Counted from the first letter of the stretch, positions 20,191-32,758 are shown. The stretch: 64,000 bases of DNA from Cheiracanthium punctorium (GCA_038373885.1 JAWZYV010006126.1:248001-312000); one strand, 5' to 3'. A program made the numbers and translations. Notes: generated by a model not told the origin, from the letters alone.

Positions 20191-21418
20191 CTGACATAAT
20201 GTGTAAATTTTACAGAACAGAACTTAATTATGGGTCCAGCAGACCGGAGGCAAGAAATTATTATAATTGACAAGAAAATTTAAAATACGTTATGTAATAT
20301 ATTCAAGAGTAAAAATAGTGCAGTTTCTACGAGAAATCAATGGTATTTAAAAAAAAAAAACGATGCATGTCTCCTCCCCCGTATTGCGCCTATGATAGTG
20401 AATATTGAGTTCTGTGAGGAATGAAGCTTATAATATACGTTAAGTAGAAAAGGTATATGTAATTAGTCTCACTATATTTGAATTCTAAACTGATGATAGT
20501 TGACAACAATTCAAGTTTGAGAGCCTTACATTTCTTTGGGTGACAATCTTTTACTGTATCAAATTTACACATAACAAGGAATTACTTCAACTTTGCTCAC
20601 TTTATGTTGTTAATTTTTGTAAATTACTGATAAATGACTATAACCGGTAAATTTTAAGAGATTTTTTTCTGTTGTACAAGCAAATAAATGAATTAGATTT
20701 GCAAAACCTATGTTTTTCATAAAGTTGTAACTAAATAGTAAAAATTTTATAGTGACACTTATCAACCTTAGAACCATACAATCTAACTCTTATCATTGTT
20801 ATCTATATCTTTCAAGTTTGTAACTATGATGGTACTTCTCTAAAATATACGATACATACCCTTATGGGCATTTAACTGGTACTCATTTTGAATTTCAGTT
20901 GCATGTACGGAAGAAGGTGAGAAGATCATAAAAGAGAAAAATTGAGCATTTTAGTTATATTCATAGGGTATAATTTGTTAGATTAGAAATTAGGAAGGAT
21001 ATTAGTTGTCTTTGTTTTTTACTTTTTCTAAGAAATGATTTCTCTCCGATACTTTTTAATTATTAAGAAGTTTACTATAAAAGAAATATCAGAAAATTAT
21101 TAAACATGTTAATTTGATAGTTATTAGCTATCTACACAATATTTTCAATAAAATTGAATTGTAAATATGTTCATCAGAATTATGACAAAAATTCTAAATA
21201 ATTCATTGCATATATCACTTTAAATATTTTTATTTAGCTTAATGAAAACTAAATTTTCAAAATTATCATCTTTCAGTAAGGCTCATGAAGGAAAATAAAA
21301 CATCTCCGCTACACAAATTATGTAATGTGATATGAAATCTGAAATCTCTTAACAACTAATTATGAAAGTTTAGCAGGGGGGATATATCCCGATATCCCAC
21401 TCCCTGGTTATTCTCCTG
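20191..21418. other. 1.2 kb without a gene
   Basis: Very AT-rich; short frames only (for example 20390-20572), no recognisable domain or repeat structure. Confidence 0.6.
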
Positions 21419-21590
21419 CAGTGGTGTAGGAAAGGGGGGGCTTTGGGGCTCGACCCCCCCCTCATACCTTTGGAAGATGATTGATAATAATCATATATCA
21501 GTGTCTTTTTCAGTGTCCAGAATCGATGAAAACATACTGAGCCCCCCCCCTCCCCCCCCAAAAAAAAAGACATTGCTACGCCACTCACTG
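21419..21590. mobile_element. hAT-type MITE, decayed
   Basis: The left end CAGTGGTGTAGGAAAGG with a G run pairs with the right end GCTACGCCACTCACTG preceded by a C run. The exact right base and a target duplication are not clear. It seems to sit inside a further short inverted pair (GCAGGGG at 21373, CCCCTGC at 21593). Confidence 0.6.
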
Positions 21591-21592
21591 GG

Positions 21593-22737
21593 CCCCTGCG
21601 ATGAAGAATCAGATTGAGGGAAGACCTAGCGTTGAATTCAAGCCGATAGAAGACCAATTTTGTATATATGGCGAACATGCATATTAAATATGAAGGGCCA
21701 GATATCATTAATCTGGGTTTGGTCATTCGATTTTAAATACTACTTAAGCTACAAGGCAGTCTATTTATGTAGAATCATAAGTAGATGGCAGTTGTATAAT
21801 AGCAGACAATATATTAATTGTGTCACTATTTCAATACATAAATTTCTATTGCATTTTTATGGCAAAAAAAATTATAATTATAAAATTAAATAGGGATTAT
21901 TTTTGAGGGATGGGGTGTGTGAATAAGAGGTCTAAAAAAATAAGAGTAATAATTAATATTTATTTAAATGAATCAAATAAAATGCATAAAATACTTAAGC
22001 ATTTTAAATGATACATGAATCAAAAATTAATTTTGAAATCTCCTTTCTCCTTCAATCAAATAGTTATCAGAAAAATATATTTGAAACTTATTCATTTTTT
22101 TAACGGAATTAAAAAAAGTAATGATTTATAGTGTATAAATTAATATAATTTTTAGTTAAAAAATTCTACTCACAGGTACAGGGTTATGTACTACATTTTA
22201 TTTTAAAATTATCTTATGTAAGGGATGTATATTTTATAACTAGTAGTTAAACTGTTTAACTAAAAAATTAAATACAAAAATTATGAATACGTTTTCCAGA
22301 GTGAATAATATTTTTTTTAGCGGAAACCAAAAGCTTTCTAGGAAATCCCCCCCCCCCCCTTATCGCCTATCGAATTACACCAAAATTGAATTATTGAATT
22401 ACACGTGTGTCTTCCCCCATTTCTGGAAAACAACGTTCATTAAACCTCATAATTCAACTGAATACCCCATTCCATTTTCCATCCCATTTTCTGCGAAACA
22501 AAAGAAATTTATTGCAAGTATTTAATTAAATTATTACACAAATAACTTTCGAGGTGGCGTTTTTTCCTACATTCAAAATTTTTCATACTCTGAATGACCC
22601 TCCCAATAAAAGCTCTTGTATGTGCGCCCTTTTACAAGCCCTTTCAAAATTTAAAAAGTCTACTTTGATTAACCTAATTTATTTATTTATTTGATAAAGA
22701 AATTACTACACATCTGCACTTTTATTACAAGTTTAAG
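21593..22737. other. 1.1 kb without a gene
   Basis: AT-rich; a C run at 22348-22358. Nothing recognised. Confidence 0.6.
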
Positions 22738-23240
22738 CAGGGACTGATTTATGGCAGGACATTCGGGTCACATGCCCTGGGTCCCCGATTTTTAGGGGCC
22801 ACCAAAACTTCCTTTTATCTAATCATAATAGCTACTAAAATTATCTCAAGAGAAAAATTTCTGATTACTTCATTTCATCACAAATATTCAAAATTTTTCA
22901 TTTAATATAACTTGTAATGCTAAAAATTATGCATTCGATATGCGCAAGTTCGTTCGGACACCTCAGCATGCTCCTCCTTTTATCTTTTCAAAGGTGTGTG
23001 ACAGTTGTAAGTGCCCATAAAAACATTTCAAAATTGAAAAATCTATATAAGTGGTATCTGTTGTGGCATTTTACTGATTTGTAAATGTTTACGTATGGTT
23101 AACTTTTTTGATAATTGGTTATGTTAATGATAATTGGTTTTAACTTAATTTAATTAAGTAATATTCTGTGGAAAATTTTTGTGCAGGGGCCCCCAAAAGT
23201 ATCTGTGCCCTGTGCCCCCAAGTGTGTAGATTGGTACTTG
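22738..23240. mobile_element. hAT-type MITE, 503 bp, 8-bp target duplication
   Basis: AGTTTAAG is repeated perfectly on both sides (22730-22737, 23241-23248). The ends, CAGGGACTGATTTATGG and the reverse complement CAAGTACCAATCTACAC, are only partly inverted, followed by GGGTCCCC / GGGGGC blocks on either side. No coding. Confidence 0.75.
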
Positions 23241-23248
23241 AGTTTAAG

Positions 23249-24304
23249 TTTAAAAATCAAAGTTAGCTGGGTTTTTTAAAAAATGTCCCAACAACTGTAT
23301 TTTTGATGAAGGGCTCCGACATTTGGCTATTTAATTGACACTGTACAAAACAAGTTTGAACCCAGTAATCACACACACATTATAAAATTATTATGTGTAT
23401 GACACTGCTACATAATTAACGCTCTAAAACACAATAAACATAACACTTCAAAAGTTAAACAGTAAATTATGATAATTAAGTTTTAACCAAAATTAAGATT
23501 CTAAACAGGTAAACAATGTATACCATCATTTTTATTTAATTAATGCAGCGCATTTTAGTCAGATCAATAAAACATGTATTAAAGGGAATTGGAAAAGACC
23601 AGGGAATATTTTCATGAATATTATCATTTTCCCCTTAATATAGAAACCTTTTAAAAGCAGTTTTTTGATTAATATATGTACTCAATTTATAATAATCTAT
23701 ACAACAAATAAATACTCAAAAAAAAATATCCAAAATTACCTCCATGTGTGTATTTAGGTTGGAGTTTGTCTTTTTTGACACTCTGGCATCTGTGCTAAGA
23801 TAGTGCATTTATATTTTTTGAACTCGTTTCCTTTTTCATTTATTTTTTTTATTTTCTAGAAATTAAAAAAAAAAATCTTGAATTTTTTTCGTGTGGTATT
23901 GCTGCTTTCTCTTCGCAGTCGCAAATTGAAATGAGATAAAGCAACGATCTTGCAAAAGCAGGGAATACCCCTCTTGTGTACACCCCCATAGAATTCCCAA
24001 GTCCACCCCTAATTTCTGAGAGGTCTGTCCATTCTAGTCAATCAGCCACCACAGTCAACATAAAAAAGAATGGTCATCTAAGTACTTTTCCAGGAGGAGG
24101 GGGGGGGGGGGAAAGCAAGCTCTGGTTCTCTTATCTTTGTCCTAACTGAATGTACGAACTATGAAGACAGAACAATGCACCCCCCTTCTTCCCCTAAAAG
24201 GTTAAAAAAATAGGAAACTTCCTGTCTTCAAGATATACAGAATTTGGTTTTTTGATGCTTTGCTTCTCCGAGAAAATCTTTTTCCCAGCAAGCAGAACAA
24301 AAAG
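23249..24304. other. 1 kb without a gene
   Basis: AT-rich, with a G run near 24099-24110. No coding or repeat pattern recognised. Confidence 0.6.
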
Positions 24305-24550
24305 TAAATCTGGGCACCTGTAATCGTTTCATAATCGTCTTGTAATCTAAGCGATTACGACTACAGGCTCTTAGATTACTACTATCTGGTAAATGAAATT
24401 TCTAGATTATACATTTAGACTACGATTACATGAAAACATAAACTTTCAGATTACAATTACATAAAAAATTCGATTGCCGGATTACGATTAGACTATGATT
24501 ACATGTGAAAATGTAATCGATTACGATTACACGAAGTCTGGCTGTATGTT
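24305..24550. repeat. Second GATTAC-rich repeat copy
   Basis: Dense variants of GATTAC/GTAATC in both orientations. The edges CTGGGCACCTGTAATCG and, reversed, CCAGACTTCGTGTAATCG look like weak inverted ends, suggesting a small MITE built from a hexamer-like repeat. Confidence 0.55.
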
Positions 24551-24989
24551 TAAGATTTTATTTTTAACTGCACAGTTTATACCAGTATGCATTTTTATTT
24601 GCATGCATTATTTCTAGAGTTTGGTTTTATACATATAAACTAGAGTATGTTTTTAAACACATATAAAAAAAGAAAATTTCAACATTGAAACTGTTAAAAG
24701 AACAGTCTTGATCCCTCATTAAATTTTCGTCTATCAAATACTAACCTATCTGCATGAAATTTTTACATTAAAATTTTGCTTGAAAATATTTTTATCAAAA
24801 ATTTTGTGTACTAAAAAGTAGCTTTTGTATTCTATTGACAAAAAATATTTTGAATTAAAAAATATCTGTTTAAGGAAACTTCTATTTTGTAAAGTTTTTT
24901 TTATTTCTTTTATTAAATGATTGTTTTAGTTAAAGAAAAAAAATATGTTACCTTAAGAAAATGTTTTTAAACTTATTTTTGTATTGCAG

Positions 24990-25253
24990 ATCAATCATGC
25001 TGTTCCTCCAGCCCAAATTCTGGAGGATACAAAATCATGTGATCCATGTGATTGTGATAAAGATGGCTCAAAATCATGCAACACTGATGATTGCATGAAT
25101 CGTTCGATTTTTATCGAATGTCATCCAGATGTCTGCCCCCTGGGAAAGGACTGTAAGAACCAGAGATTTCTTAAACGCCAGTATGCATCTGTAAAAGTAA
25201 TAAAAACAGATAAAAGAGGATGGGGTCTTCAGTCAAATGAATTTATTCGTGCA
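24990..25253 (+). CDS. NSD-type histone methyltransferase, AWS exon (internal exon)
   Basis: This 88-codon exon is preceded by a T-rich tract and TTGCAG and followed by GTAAGT, both borders in phase 0. It encodes INHAVPPAQILEDTKSCDPC and an AWS zinc-binding module: the CDPCDC cluster, TDDCMNRSIFIECHPDVCPL, GKDCKNQRFLKRQYASVKV and ending KTDKRGWGLQSNEFIRA. ECHPxVCPxGxxCxNQxFxKRQY...RGWGL is the NSD pattern; ASH1 and SETD2 AWS modules differ at these positions. AWS binds zinc and packs against SET. Such enzymes methylate H3 lysine 36 on nucleosomes in the nucleus. It joins in frame to 30875-31133 across a 5.6 kb intron. No upstream exon (PWWP, PHD) was found in the preceding 25 kb, so the 5' part is probably outside the window. 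Confidence 0.9.
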
Positions 25254-26571
25254 GTAAGTTATTTATTTTCCCGAAATATCGGGGACTTTTTTGGGGGGGT
25301 AAAATGTTTTTTTTTTTAAGATAAAACTTTGATTTGCATCATTTTTTTTAATGAAATATCTGAATAATAATTTGATTTATTATAGAAATATTTAATTTTT
25401 AACAAAATTTTAAAAGCTCTATTTCAATTCAGGATTATTTTTATCATTAACGAAATTATGAATCCTAATTCCATTCTGCTGCTTTTATTTAAAAAAAAAA
25501 TACGAATCTTTGTTTTCTACCATTCATATAGTGTTTAAAAGTTACTTTTAGTAATTTTTGATAGTTGAAATTTTCTATGACCAAACAAACAGTAATCTAT
25601 AAATTGAAAGTTGTTTAACGATAATACGTAAGCATAATTATGCAATGAATTATGAAGGATATAAAGCTATATAGATCCATGAGTTAATTTTTATTGAAAG
25701 GAAAGGATCTTTGTGCATTGTATTTGCTATTGCATCACCCCTTATCACATATGCATTGCTTTGTGTATGAACATTGACAATTTTACTGAAGCAGAAAGTT
25801 TTTAAATAGAGAAAACGTAAAAACCTTACTAAGTTTATTTTCTTCTGAACATAATATAAATTTAGTATAATCTATTTTAAGGAAGAAGATTATTCTGGAC
25901 TCAATATACCACCCTAAAATGTTTGTTTGTTAGTTAAAAAGCTAATCTGTGTTATATGTAATGCTGAAGTCATTATGTAAATTAAGCAAATGCATACATG
26001 TATTTATTATTATTTTTTAATATGATAAATTTGCCTCACAGAATATATGAACAATGTTATTTATCTCAAAGCTTTATGCATATAATCTGTGCATTATAGG
26101 GGGAAGTGCCCAAAATATAATTTACACAATTTAAAATTATAGCATATTTTCTCCTTTTTTTAGAGAGGGTGAAAATAAGGGTAAAAAAATTAATAATCTA
26201 ATTTTTTAATTTACAAAATAAGAACACAAGCCTTTGTCTAAGACAATAAAAGTTATCCGTATGGTTTTTCTACTACACCTACTCAAAAAGTATTTGAGTA
26301 TAAGACAAATGTCTCACTTCAGTTTAGTGAGTAACTAATTAGTTTTTGAAATACGCACAACTTGAAATATAAAAAATATGTTGCATCATGCACTTTTTAT
26401 GAAGAACAATGCTATACAAATGAAACCGATAAAGGAAATTCGACTTTTGTACATAAGCTTTATTTTTCTGTCTAATATATTTAAAACTATTACACACACC
26501 TTTTTGGGGGGGAGGGAGGATAAACAATTACATGGATTATGTGTTGAATATTTTGTAAACAAAATTAATGG
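25254..26571 (+). other. Intron, AT-rich part
   Basis: First 1.3 kb of the AWS-SET intron. Starts GTAAGT. AT-rich, nothing else recognised. Confidence 0.7.
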
Positions 26572-26579
26572 TTATGCAG

Positions 26580-27304
26580 CAGTGGCGGCTCGTGGGATAC
26601 AGCAAGTACAGCCGGGCTGCACTCGAAATTATCAGCACATACTTTAAAATAATTTATTCTACTAATTTTCCTAAATTCAGATTAGAATTGTGGAATTCCT
26701 ACGGTAAATTAAAAAAATCTTCGAAAAAAACCAAACAAAAAAAAAACGTATTGTGGCCGAATTGCTCATTCAGAAAAAAAAGCACTTTAATCTTCCCGCA
26801 ATTCAATTGGGAAAATCTTTGGTTCAGCCCAGAGCGCTGAAAAGAAAATTGGCAGCACCGTTGCCTTGACAACAACTACATCAGCAGCCTCTCCGGCATA
26901 GGGAGTATGCAGCTGATACAGCCGATGGAAGATTTTCTAACGGCGGCTGAACTTGAGAACTCGACTAGCTGATTCGCTGGGACGAGAAGTGAGGGAGGGG
27001 GGTAAGGAGAATATATGTTTGGAAAACTTTGGACTTTATATTGCTGAATTTATCAAGAAGGTAAGCCTGAACAGACGCTTATGAATGGACAATTACCCAT
27101 CAAAGCAGTATTGTTTTTAAGTAAGCAAGAACTGGCATTTAGAGGACATGGCGAGCGAAAAAATTCTTTAAACATGGGAAATTTTAAAGAGCTTTTAAAG
27201 TTATTGATATCTGAATTAAAACAATGCCTTTTTATGGGGACATCACTGACCGATTCGCATGTTTAAAAGAAAGGAGGATTGATTTGACTTATAAAAAATA
27301 AATA

Positions 27305-27336
<32 letters not shown>

Positions 27337-27635
27337 CTTCTCAAGTTATTGTTACAAAAGAAAATTCTATGGAAACTTCAAATCAGGCACGGATTAATGC
27401 AGTTTTGAGGATAAGAGCGGCTGGTTGAAATTTATGTCCATTTTATGGAAGTAAAATAGGATCTCTGACATTTTTTGTGTAATTTCTTTTTTTTTTTTTT
27501 TTTTTTCCTCGTTGAGGGCTTAATCTGCCAGCTTTCGAATTCAGTAACAAAGATTTTCCAATCCTCTCCAGAGGAAAGGGGGGAGGCTCATATGCTTCCG
27601 GCTGCAATAACATTTTTGACCACGGGCCGCTACTG
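26580..27635. mobile_element. hAT-type non-autonomous element, 1056 bp
   Basis: Ends CAGTGGCGGCTCGTGG and, reversed, CAGTAGCGGCCCGTGG. Flanks TTATGCAG (26572-26579) and TTATGCGG (27636-27643) form an 8-bp duplication with one difference. No transposase. Contains a ~28-T run at 27309-27336 and, at 27384-27475, a truncated reverse copy of the MITE found at 57763-57917. Located in the AWS-SET intron. Confidence 0.85.
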
Positions 27636-27711
27636 TTATGCGGTGATCAGCACAACTTAAAAATCTAACTTCTCCCGCAGAAGTTCGAACCAAGCTTTTA
27701 AGCAGTGAAGA

Positions 27712-28041
27712 TTTATAATTATTATTTTATCACTCTCTTAGTGTAACGCTTTTAAGCTTTGAAAATCGGCAGGTGTTATTACTCTAATTTATTATTAATC
27801 TTCCCAAGGATGCAAAGACATAATAAGTCTTGTAACATCTTTAAACTCTGCAATATAAACATGCATTAGCATAAATTCAATTAAAACTTTGTTACAAAAC
27901 TGCATAAATAAAATTGAGCAGTATGTTTACGCATAATGCCCCCTCTGGTTTTGCCTGCAAATGTTTCTATCTTTTTTTTTACAAGCTCAACTATCCGGCA
28001 TTCGACGCTTCCCGTGCTTTCTGGATAGTCGAGCTTTACTG
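27712..28041. mobile_element. Pogo/Tigger-type element, truncated copy
   Basis: Alignable with the right third of the element at 3059-3988 (TTATTTTATCACTCTCTTAG, GAAAATCGGCAGGTGTTA, CGCTTCCCGTGCTTTC). It ends in the same terminus ...GTCGAGCTTTACTG followed by TA. The left terminus is missing; this half abuts the hAT element at 26580-27635. Confidence 0.7.
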
Positions 28042-28608
28042 TACAACCCTATGTTACATAGTTGGTGACATTATAAATCAGAAAAAACATTTTCCTGAAA
28101 TTGATATTTTAGGTGGGTAGAGTAATATTTGTCCATATGTGTTGACCTCGAGTTTCAATGGTGCAGAACATCGAAAAGCTTCTGAATGATTACAACATTC
28201 TAAATGGGTTTAAAATGCCTTAAATCATACACACTAACACATTACATGCGATTATAACCATTTTAATTATTATTAAGAAAAATTTACAAAAGAGGAATTA
28301 ATTTTAAATAATTGAAAATTTAAAAAGAATAGACTTGCCCCCCCCCTTCCACACTTTATTCTGATACTTGTTAAAACAATCATTCCTGGGTATACAGAAA
28401 TACATACTGCATTTTATAAAAAGCACTCTTGTATTGAGTTACATCCTCAAAATCAACAAATTTTTTAAAAAGCAAGAAAATATCTATGTTTGTCGTAAGA
28501 TATGGAAACAGATTTGTTTATCAAAAACTCGTGAATGTTTTTAAAACAAAATAAAGTATACAAAGTATGTCAAACACTAAATAGTGGTGATTTATGATAA
28601 AAGAAATG
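28042..28608. other. Intron spacer
   Basis: AT-rich intron DNA with a C run near 28339. No repeat or gene recognised. Confidence 0.6.
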
Positions 28609-28616
28609 GATTTCAC

Positions 28617-29464
28617 CAGTGGTGGCTCATGACCAGTTTCAGTGATGGGGCCTAAAAAAAATAGTGGCAGTCAAACTGGGTGGAAATATATATAGAGCAA
28701 CCTCTTCCCCCCCCCCTCTCCGGGCACATAGTGTAACTTTAAAATTTTTCAACTGGCAAATGATGATCAAAATTACTATACAACTTTCGCTATTTTTTAC
28801 CTACTTTCGTTAATATTGAAAAGTTTACTCTTTTAATCAAAAGGCCACATTTCATTTTTATTTAGTATTTATGTCTCTTACAGCAGCTTGCTCATAGTTT
28901 TTAGATTTATTTATTTTAAAATCAATATTAACATGTAAAATACATTTACACATCACCTTTTTTAAACTAAGAAAAATAAACAGTAAAATATCTGACTGCA
29001 CTTCAAAAATATGATCACGCACATAAAAAATGATTTCCTCCTGAGCGGAAAATTTTGCCAATAGTTACCGATTGGCAAAATTTCTCCGTATAGTCATTTA
29101 GATAACTATGTGAGGGCCCGAAGATCAAGGCCCCAAAGACAGCACCAAATAAGCTATTTTGAAGCCAAGTTAATGGTGCATCAACATGGCTTTTGTGCTC
29201 AATGTCAAATATGTCAACCCAGTAAATGAAGAAAGGACACAAAGTTCAGGGCGAACTAGCCCATGGATTTAGATAGGGGGAAATTGTAACTATCGCATTT
29301 TTAAGTGCTTTTTTTAATGGACAGTATTAAAATAGAGTAAAATGTGTGTATTTTTTTCAATAAAGGTAAATAATTAAAAGAACAGTGTTACATAATAGAA
29401 AGAAGCTTTGATTTAGAAGGTGGTTAGCCGGTGGGGCCAGGCCCCTAATGACAAGCTGCCACTG
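28617..29464. mobile_element. hAT-type non-autonomous element, 848 bp
   Basis: Ends CAGTGGTGGCTCATGAC and, reversed, CAGTGGCAGCTTGTCATT, followed on both sides by GGGGCC words. GATTTCAC is duplicated perfectly (28609-28616, 29465-29472). No coding of its own. Confidence 0.9.
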
Positions 29465-29472
29465 GATTTCAC

Positions 29473-29580
29473 TATTACCGTAATTTCCTGCCGATAATCC
29501 ACAGATTATCTGTTAAAAAATGTAAAAAAATTACAATGCGGATTATCCGCCGCCGCGTATTATCTGTGACATTTTTTAGC
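29473..29580. mobile_element. Single terminus of the TTAC(C/T)GTA family
   Basis: TTACCGTAATTTCCTGCCGA followed by ATCCACAGATTATCTG is close to the left end of the element at 45995-47226, with the same GCGGATTATCCGC-type words after it. The opposite end was not found. Confidence 0.45.
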
Positions 29581-29645
29581 TAGTTGAAAAATGTAAGCAT
29601 ATATAGCTTTTTCAGACTGAAAAATTCTTGACATTAGTATAATTG

Positions 29646-30164
29646 CAGGGTTTCTACAGACCGGGAAAGTCAGGGAAATGAGTTTTGGTCAGGGAAAGTC
29701 AAGGATTTGGGAAAAAAGTCAGGAAAATTAGCAGAAATTGAAGAAAGGTCAGGGAAATGCAAGAAAAATTGAATTTACGGTAAAATCAAGAAAGAATTTG
29801 CTGTTTGAACAGTATAGAATTTTTTATTTTATTTTTTCATTTTCTCATTCAACCTTACAAATAATTTTAAAATGTGTTCTTTATGAGCATATCTTGTGCA
29901 GTTGAAATATGCTTAATTTTATCCTAAATTATTATCAAACACAGTTTTTGTTAGGATCCAGTGATGTCAAATAAGATTCTTGTATATATTAATTTTATTA
30001 TTATTATTTGTAAAAAAGGAGGCAAAATATAAAAAAAATTATTAACTATAGGATGTAATGTTAAAAATAGAAACTAAAAATCCGGGAAAGCACACTAGAT
30101 AAAGTCAGGGAAGAGTGTGATAGATGTCAGGGAAACAAAAACTGTGAAATCTGTAGAAACCCTG
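29646..30164. mobile_element. hAT-like MITE, CAGGGTTTCTACAGA ends
   Basis: Perfect 15-bp inverted ends CAGGGTTTCTACAGA. AATTG is repeated next to both (29641-29645, 30165-30169). GTCAGGGAAA-type words recur near both ends. The duplication is shorter than the 8 bp normal for hAT, so the superfamily is unsure. Confidence 0.75.
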
Positions 30165-30299
30165 AATTGCGTAGTATTTTTGGTTAGCAGCTGTACTATT
30201 ATTTTTGGTTTTTCATTTTTGAAATTCCAAAAATGAAACAGATATGCCAGCTGCCCCCTCCCCCCAATCCATTGCTATGTAATTAAGGGTTGAAGAATT

Positions 30300-30447
30300 T
30301 TAATGCATATTCACATTACATCAGAAGAAAACCTGCCAAAACTCCAGACCGTTAGATTGACAGCCACGTGAAGGAACCCGGGACCTTCACACTTCGGCCG
30401 TCTACCATTTTCAGTGACATAACCACTGTACCATGGTGAGGCCAACA
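30300..30447 (-). mobile_element. tRNA-derived SINE head and body
   Basis: On the minus strand: A-box-like TGGTACAGTGGTTATG, B-box-like GGTCCCGGGTTCC, then CGGTCTGGAGTTTTGGCAGG and TGATGTAATGTGAATATGC, the body blocks of the 58100 copy. The 3' tail is missing. Confidence 0.65.
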
Positions 30448-30874
30448 TACAAAGATAGTAAAGTGTGGGGGTTCAAAGTGAAATTGCACCAAAGTGGTCA
30501 CTATAGACAGTGGGTCACTTTAGCTGGTTCTACCGTATATATATTATTGTATTACTACAAAATTTCCTTTTGTGTTCTTTTTTCTTAACTGCTTCTTAAC
30601 AAATGGAGCAATAGTTGTACTCAAAATACATAAAAATACAGTTAGCAAATTCCAAAAAGTCTCGGGGGGGGGGGGGGGTGAAACCCCTAAAAATCTCTTT
30701 TATTTATTTATTTTCCTCAAGTTAAGTATGAACCCTGGTATGAAAATTTATTAAAATACATTTTTTCTGTTGAAATTCCTCTTTTATATGTTTGTAATGA
30801 TCTTAAGAATTTGTGTGCTTCTATTTCAATGTTTAAGTAGCTTTTCACATTAATAAAAAAAATCCTATTTTCAG

Positions 30875-31133
30875 GGCTCGTTTGTCATTGAATACGTCGG
30901 TGAGGTCATATCCAAAGAAGAGTATCATCGAAGAGCGATCAATTTGCAAGAAAAAAATTCTAATAATTACTACTTTTTGTACTTGGATAACAAAAGAATA
31001 ATTGATGCCGGACCAAAAGGCAACTATGCAAGATTTATAAATCATTCCTGTAATCCTAACTGCGAAATGCAGAAGTGGACTGTCAACGGTGATTTGCGAA
31101 TTGGTATATTCGCTATCGTTGACATTAAGCCTG
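30875..31133 (+). CDS. NSD-type histone methyltransferase, SET exon (internal exon)
   Basis: The exon lies between TTTTCAG and GTGAGT, enters in phase 0 and leaves one base into a codon. It encodes GSFVIEYVGEVISKEEYHRR, then NNYYFLYLDNKRIIDAGPKG, then NYARFINHSCNPNCEMQKWT and VNGDLRIGIFAIVDIKPG. These are the SET landmarks: YVGE, the YYFLYLD strand, RFINHSCNPNC for S-adenosylmethionine and zinc binding, and the VNG turn. DKxRIIDAGPKGNYARF is NSD-like, whereas NCEMQKW is the spelling more usual in ASH1. All residues expected for activity in this part are present. The next exon, 12.1 kb downstream, completes the split Gly codon and supplies the catalytic Tyr and the post-SET zinc site. Confidence 0.92.
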
Positions 31134-31275
31134 GTGAGTTAAACACCTATTTTTTTTATGGTTTGCTTCCGAGACAAATTAACTGTGCCTATAATAAAGA
31201 TGGTTTTACTCAAAAAATATAAAATCAATATTTATTTAAGGTTTGGGATTTGCTGTAGTCTAGATTAAAAATATG

Positions 31276-31748
31276 CTGCCCGGGCGGTGTAGTAGCTAAA
31301 GAACCATTCTGTCACATCTTGGGTCGGGTTTGAATCCTGGCTTGGGGACAGTAGCGGATCCAGGGGAGGGGCTAGGGGGCTTCAGCCCCCCCCCCCTAAA
31401 AAAAAAAGAGAGATTGCTAAAGGGTAACATTCTGCTTCATTATACACTTTAAGTAGATAAAAGGATCTTTTTTTATAACTTACCCCCTCCCAAAAAGTTT
31501 TACATTACTTTAGACTAAAATTTTACTTAATTGTACATTTTGTTTGGGTGAAATAAACTTTTTTCAAAATTTAGTCCCTCCCAAAAAAAATTTCTGGATC
31601 CGCTACTGCTTGGGGATAGGTGTTAACTTGCTCGATAATTCATAGGAGGTAATACTGGCCGTCCACTGGGTACCCCCATAATAAAATGGCCAGTAAATCA
31701 GGCCTTAATAGTGGCGAATGCTTGATGAGCAAGTGCTTGCCCTTTGGA
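31276..31748 (+). mobile_element. SINE interrupted by a MITE
   Basis: Head CCCGGGCGGTGTAGTAGCTAAAG (A-box-like) and GGGTTTGAATCCTGG (a good B box) before the insertion. After it come GAGGTAATACTGGCCGTCC and TGGGTACCCCCATAAT, resembling other SINE bodies here. The MITE at 31349-31608 splits it. Confidence 0.6.
31349..31608. mobile_element. hAT-type MITE, 260 bp, perfect 8-bp target duplication
   Basis: Inverted ends CAGTAGCGGATCCAG are identical for 15 bases. CTTGGGGA is duplicated exactly (31341-31348, 31609-31616). G runs on the left face C runs on the right. Inserted into the SINE, therefore younger. Confidence 0.93.
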
Positions 31749-32256
31749 AACATTTATAGAGTTAATAAAGAGTAATAAGAGTAATATGCTTTAAAAAGTA
31801 CTAGCGTACTTTCATGAAAACCTTTTCAGGTACTATGTGCATTCATCTTCAGTCATATTGACCAGGGTTGTCTGGTTTAAACCAGTTTTTTTTTTTTTTT
31901 TTTTTTTTAAACCATTCTCCTAATACATTATATATACCGGGTTACTGGTAAATTGACATGTTCCTGGTAAGACGATATAGGGGATCCAAAATGTTACAAA
32001 TTTAAACCCCATATGTATGGCTGAAAATCAATAGTTTTTGAGAAAATTTAATTTTAAACTTTTTCTTAAATAACCTAAAATTTGACATTCAAGTGCAAAT
32101 TTTTAAAAATCTGCTCATTAAACGGGTTTTAATCTATTTTCATAGCTAAAACTCTAACTAAGCCAACGTAATCATAAAAAGTACAAACAATACATTAAAA
32201 TTTAAATTCACATGTTTGCTTTCAAAAGATATTATTGATTTCAAAAAAGAGGATGG
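31749..32256. other. Intron spacer
   Basis: AT-rich with a 21-T run near 31888. Nothing recognised. Confidence 0.55.
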
Positions 32257-32758
32257 CAGTAAGCATACCCTCCAACTGCTACGGATTATCCGTAGTTTAT
32301 ACGGATAAGTAGCATGAACTACGGAGCTACGGATGGTACGAAAAAACTACGGAATTGAGCAAATGTTTACTTTTTTTAGGGCATTATGCCTGCACGGCTT
32401 ATGCCCTAGCTGCTTTGTTGTGAGTCAACACTCCTGTGTGTCGGCGCCGATTGTGAAAGAAGGGAATTCAACATTCTCCCTCGGCGCCGGCAGCTGTGAG
32501 CGAACTTGTGTCGGCGAAAGTGTGGTGTGCGTGGGAGGGGGGGGATGTCGTTAGCTGCTCCTTCTCTTGTTACGTCAGGTCTCCTCTCGCATTTCCCGCC
32601 ACCCTATCTTGCTCTGTCCTGTGTTTGGATGTAAGCTTAGCTCTTTTGTGGAAGGAAAGTGCAGTGCACGTTGTTTTCTTTGTTCACATAGATCGTTTTT
32701 TAAAACGTGATAGTACTACTGATATTGAAAAAAACCTCTAATAATGATGTTGCAGGTG

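Noticed and set aside
1..24989. Upstream PWWP/PHD exons of the methyltransferase
   Set aside because: Looked for cysteine-rich zinc-finger or PWWP-like open stretches with splice borders on the plus strand; none was convincing.
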